A stretch of DNA of 64,000 nucleotides, from NCBI GenBank assembly GCA_051294375.1, contig CM119264.1, positions 9,606,968 to 9,670,967 on the forward strand. Direction: 5' to 3'. The notes beneath the pieces are model-generated. The model was not told where the DNA came from and ran no database searches. It worked only from the letters and a program-made list of their open reading frames with translations. Origin of the DNA: Paraspadella gotoi (taxonomy: Eukaryota > Chaetognatha). Every line of letters starts with the position of its first letter. Positions within the stretch are counted from its first letter, which is position 1. The position numbers and the translations under genes were made by a program. Below are positions 62,181 to 64,000 of this stretch, in pieces.

Positions 62181-63756
62181 ATATTTTTGATCGATTCGTA
62201 GTTTTAATTATATTTACCCCTCATTGTAAACATTTATTGATTTTATGTATCTTATTCTTCCAATAATTTTTTTTAATCAATTCTCTCGTTCATCATTCTC
62301 CCGGCGCCCCGAAGGTTTTCCCGCTCGTTACCGCCTTCATTCATTTGAACGACCGCAGTCCATCCTCATATCGGTTATCTATCGTCCTTCGATGTCGTCG
62401 TCGTCGTCGTCGTCGTCATCGTCGTCGTTTTTTCTTCGATGGCATCGTCATTTTTCGTTAGTCTCTCTCAGTCTCCGCATGTACCAAGAAAAAAAAATGT
62501 CCTCGTAGCAAATGAATAAGTTCTTTGATTAAAGAATGAATATATTAAAAAAAGTTTTAATTTTTTTCTTTTTTATCTTTTTTAATTCTAAATTTGGTCC
62601 AGTGAATATATAATTAGTCTGAACTAGATTTAATTTATTATTTCCGTCTTTATTTTGAATGGAAATTAACTCTTATTGTTTTATTTGAAAAGGTAATAAA
62701 ATCAATTTAAGAACAGAATGGATTATTGTTACAACTGAGAAAAACCGTAGATTTTTAGATCTAGATATTTTTGTCATTATTGAGATTAAAGACGAAGTCT
62801 TTTTACATCAACGATTGATTTTTATTTGACAGACATGACATCAATAATACCTAATCACAACGAAAAGAAAGAATATTCGCAATAATTTTGTCAAAAAAAC
62901 TTTAATTCGGATTTGCAAGTTAGGGAAAAAGCGTTTACGTTTCCATTTTCTTCTCATGCTTTATGTATGTTTTTTTATTATTCTTATTAAATTTTCTTTA
63001 GTTTTATATTTTATAACTTTCCATCTCTAAAAAAGAAATTTTTGTCGGTAGCATTTACGAAAAGCTTTTATTTTTTTATTTTTTTATTTTTTCCTTTCTT
63101 TCTTTTATTCTTTTTTTTTTTTTTTTTTGGTTTCTCCAAAAAATTTGCCTTCGAATTGAAATTATTAGAATGAATAAGTAATGCAACGATAAACTTTCCA
63201 TCTTCTTATCACATTACATGGCTTTGGCGCTTGATGGACAAGCGGAGCGAGCTTGTGACTCATCCGAGCAATACAAAAGCTAAAGAGCTACTGGAGTCGA
63301 AAAATGAGGCCGGTAAGGTATCACTTTAAAAGACCAGTTGGCTTTTAAAAAGAAAGTGCTAATCCTTTATGCAAAGACTCGTCTTGTCGAGACGAGAAGA
63401 GAAGTTTAAATAGAGAAAGAAATAGAGTGAATCGCCAGTCGTGGTCGAACGCGTGGGCGCTCGCGACAGAACACTTAGCAAAAAGGGTCGAAGAGTCGGG
63501 AGTCGGCGTTTGGAGAAGATGGGGGGGAGGGTGGATGGGGGAGAGGTTGATTTTTAGGGGGTGGAGCTGGTGATTACAGGGGGGGATGATTGGGGGGGGT
63601 TCTTTTTTCTTCATCTCTTAGGTTATGCGTTATTTCTATGTGGGCTTTTTTTTTTTTTGGTTATAAAATTGGGGACATTATCGGGTTTATGGATGGGTCA
63701 CAGCCATAGCTTATAATGGATGAATGTAAGAAAGTAAAGAAAATAAAGAAAAAAAA

Positions 63757-63840
<84 letters not shown>

Positions 63841-63842
63841 AA
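63757..63842. repeat. (GAAA)n microsatellite
   Basis: About 21 uninterrupted GAAA units ending in CAAATAAA variants. Confidence 0.96.
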
Positions 63843-64000
63843 CAAATAAACAAATAAACATCGGGCGAAACACTAAATTGAATCGATATAACGAATTAGA
63901 CTTTAATCTACACCGAGATTAAGAGAAAACGAAACGAAGCAAAATTGAAGGAAAGAACAAGAATCTCCTTCGGTCTTCGGCTCAGGGAGAAAGAGAGAGA

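Larger units (their letters stand above)
61122..64000. other. AT-rich right end without a supported gene
   Basis: Contains GAC triplets (61797-61850) inside a short open block after an acceptor-like site at 61730, CGT triplets (62393-62430), (GATT)n (62057-62180), T-runs near 63110, G-runs near 63520-63600 and (GAAA)n (63757-63842). No exon with convincing borders on both sides. Confidence 0.45.

Overview
This is a eukaryotic, most likely arthropod (crustacean-like), genomic window. The evidence is intron-split animal gene families (an M14 carboxypeptidase and an immunoglobulin-superfamily protein), introns of 0.2 to 8 kb with GT-AG borders, a decayed LINE, and an exceptional load of (GA)n/(CT)n, (GAAA)n, (CTTTT)n and CpG-rich (GAC)n arrays. 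There are no operons, ribosome-binding sites or other prokaryotic features. The species cannot be fixed from the sequence.

Two genes are recognisable. (1) Positions 275-1437, minus strand: the 5' half of an M14B (carboxypeptidase D/E-like) metallocarboxypeptidase. It starts at 1437 with a signal peptide and runs off the left edge. Its last visible exon is split by an N-gap that closes perfectly if given zero length, but its first zinc motif is degraded. (2) Positions 36214-50696, plus strand: six exons, phase-consistent at every junction, of a secreted or surface protein with a signal peptide, two Ig domains and the start of a third. Its initiator-Met exon and 3' end are not identified; exons at 53.33-53.54 kb and 59.95-60.12 kb are candidates only. 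A third possible gene, a highly acidic protein, has its C-terminal exon in both copies of a tandem duplication (29.9-30.1 kb and 33.1-33.3 kb).

Layout: 0.3-1.4 kb carboxypeptidase; 1.4-6.5 kb non-coding with GA/CT arrays; 6.5-11.4 kb a noisy inverted repeat; 8.75-10.5 kb a dispersed repeat whose other copies lie at 18.5-19.2 kb and 25.5-26.2 kb; 14.3-18.2 kb a large palindrome with arms of about 1.8 kb; 21.5-22.0 kb a roughly 140-bp tandem repeat; 23.4-25.4 kb a LINE remnant; 28.3-34.2 kb two direct copies of about 3 kb; 36.2-50.7 kb the Ig gene, with a foldback at 38.0-39.3 kb in its first visible intron; 55.0-59.9 kb a pyrimidine-only minisatellite of about 4.9 kb; 60.96-61.12 kb a 21-bp repeat; then AT-rich DNA with tetranucleotide arrays to the end.

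The assembly is imperfect. Fifteen N-gaps are present, five of them exactly 25 N, and duplicated arms differ mainly by small insertions and deletions. Several palindromes and duplications may therefore be uncollapsed haplotypes or fold-back reads rather than biology. No new enzymatic or defence system is evident. The most unusual features are the 4.9-kb pyrimidine minisatellite, the Ig exon whose splice acceptor is fused to a CT microsatellite, and the nested palindromes.
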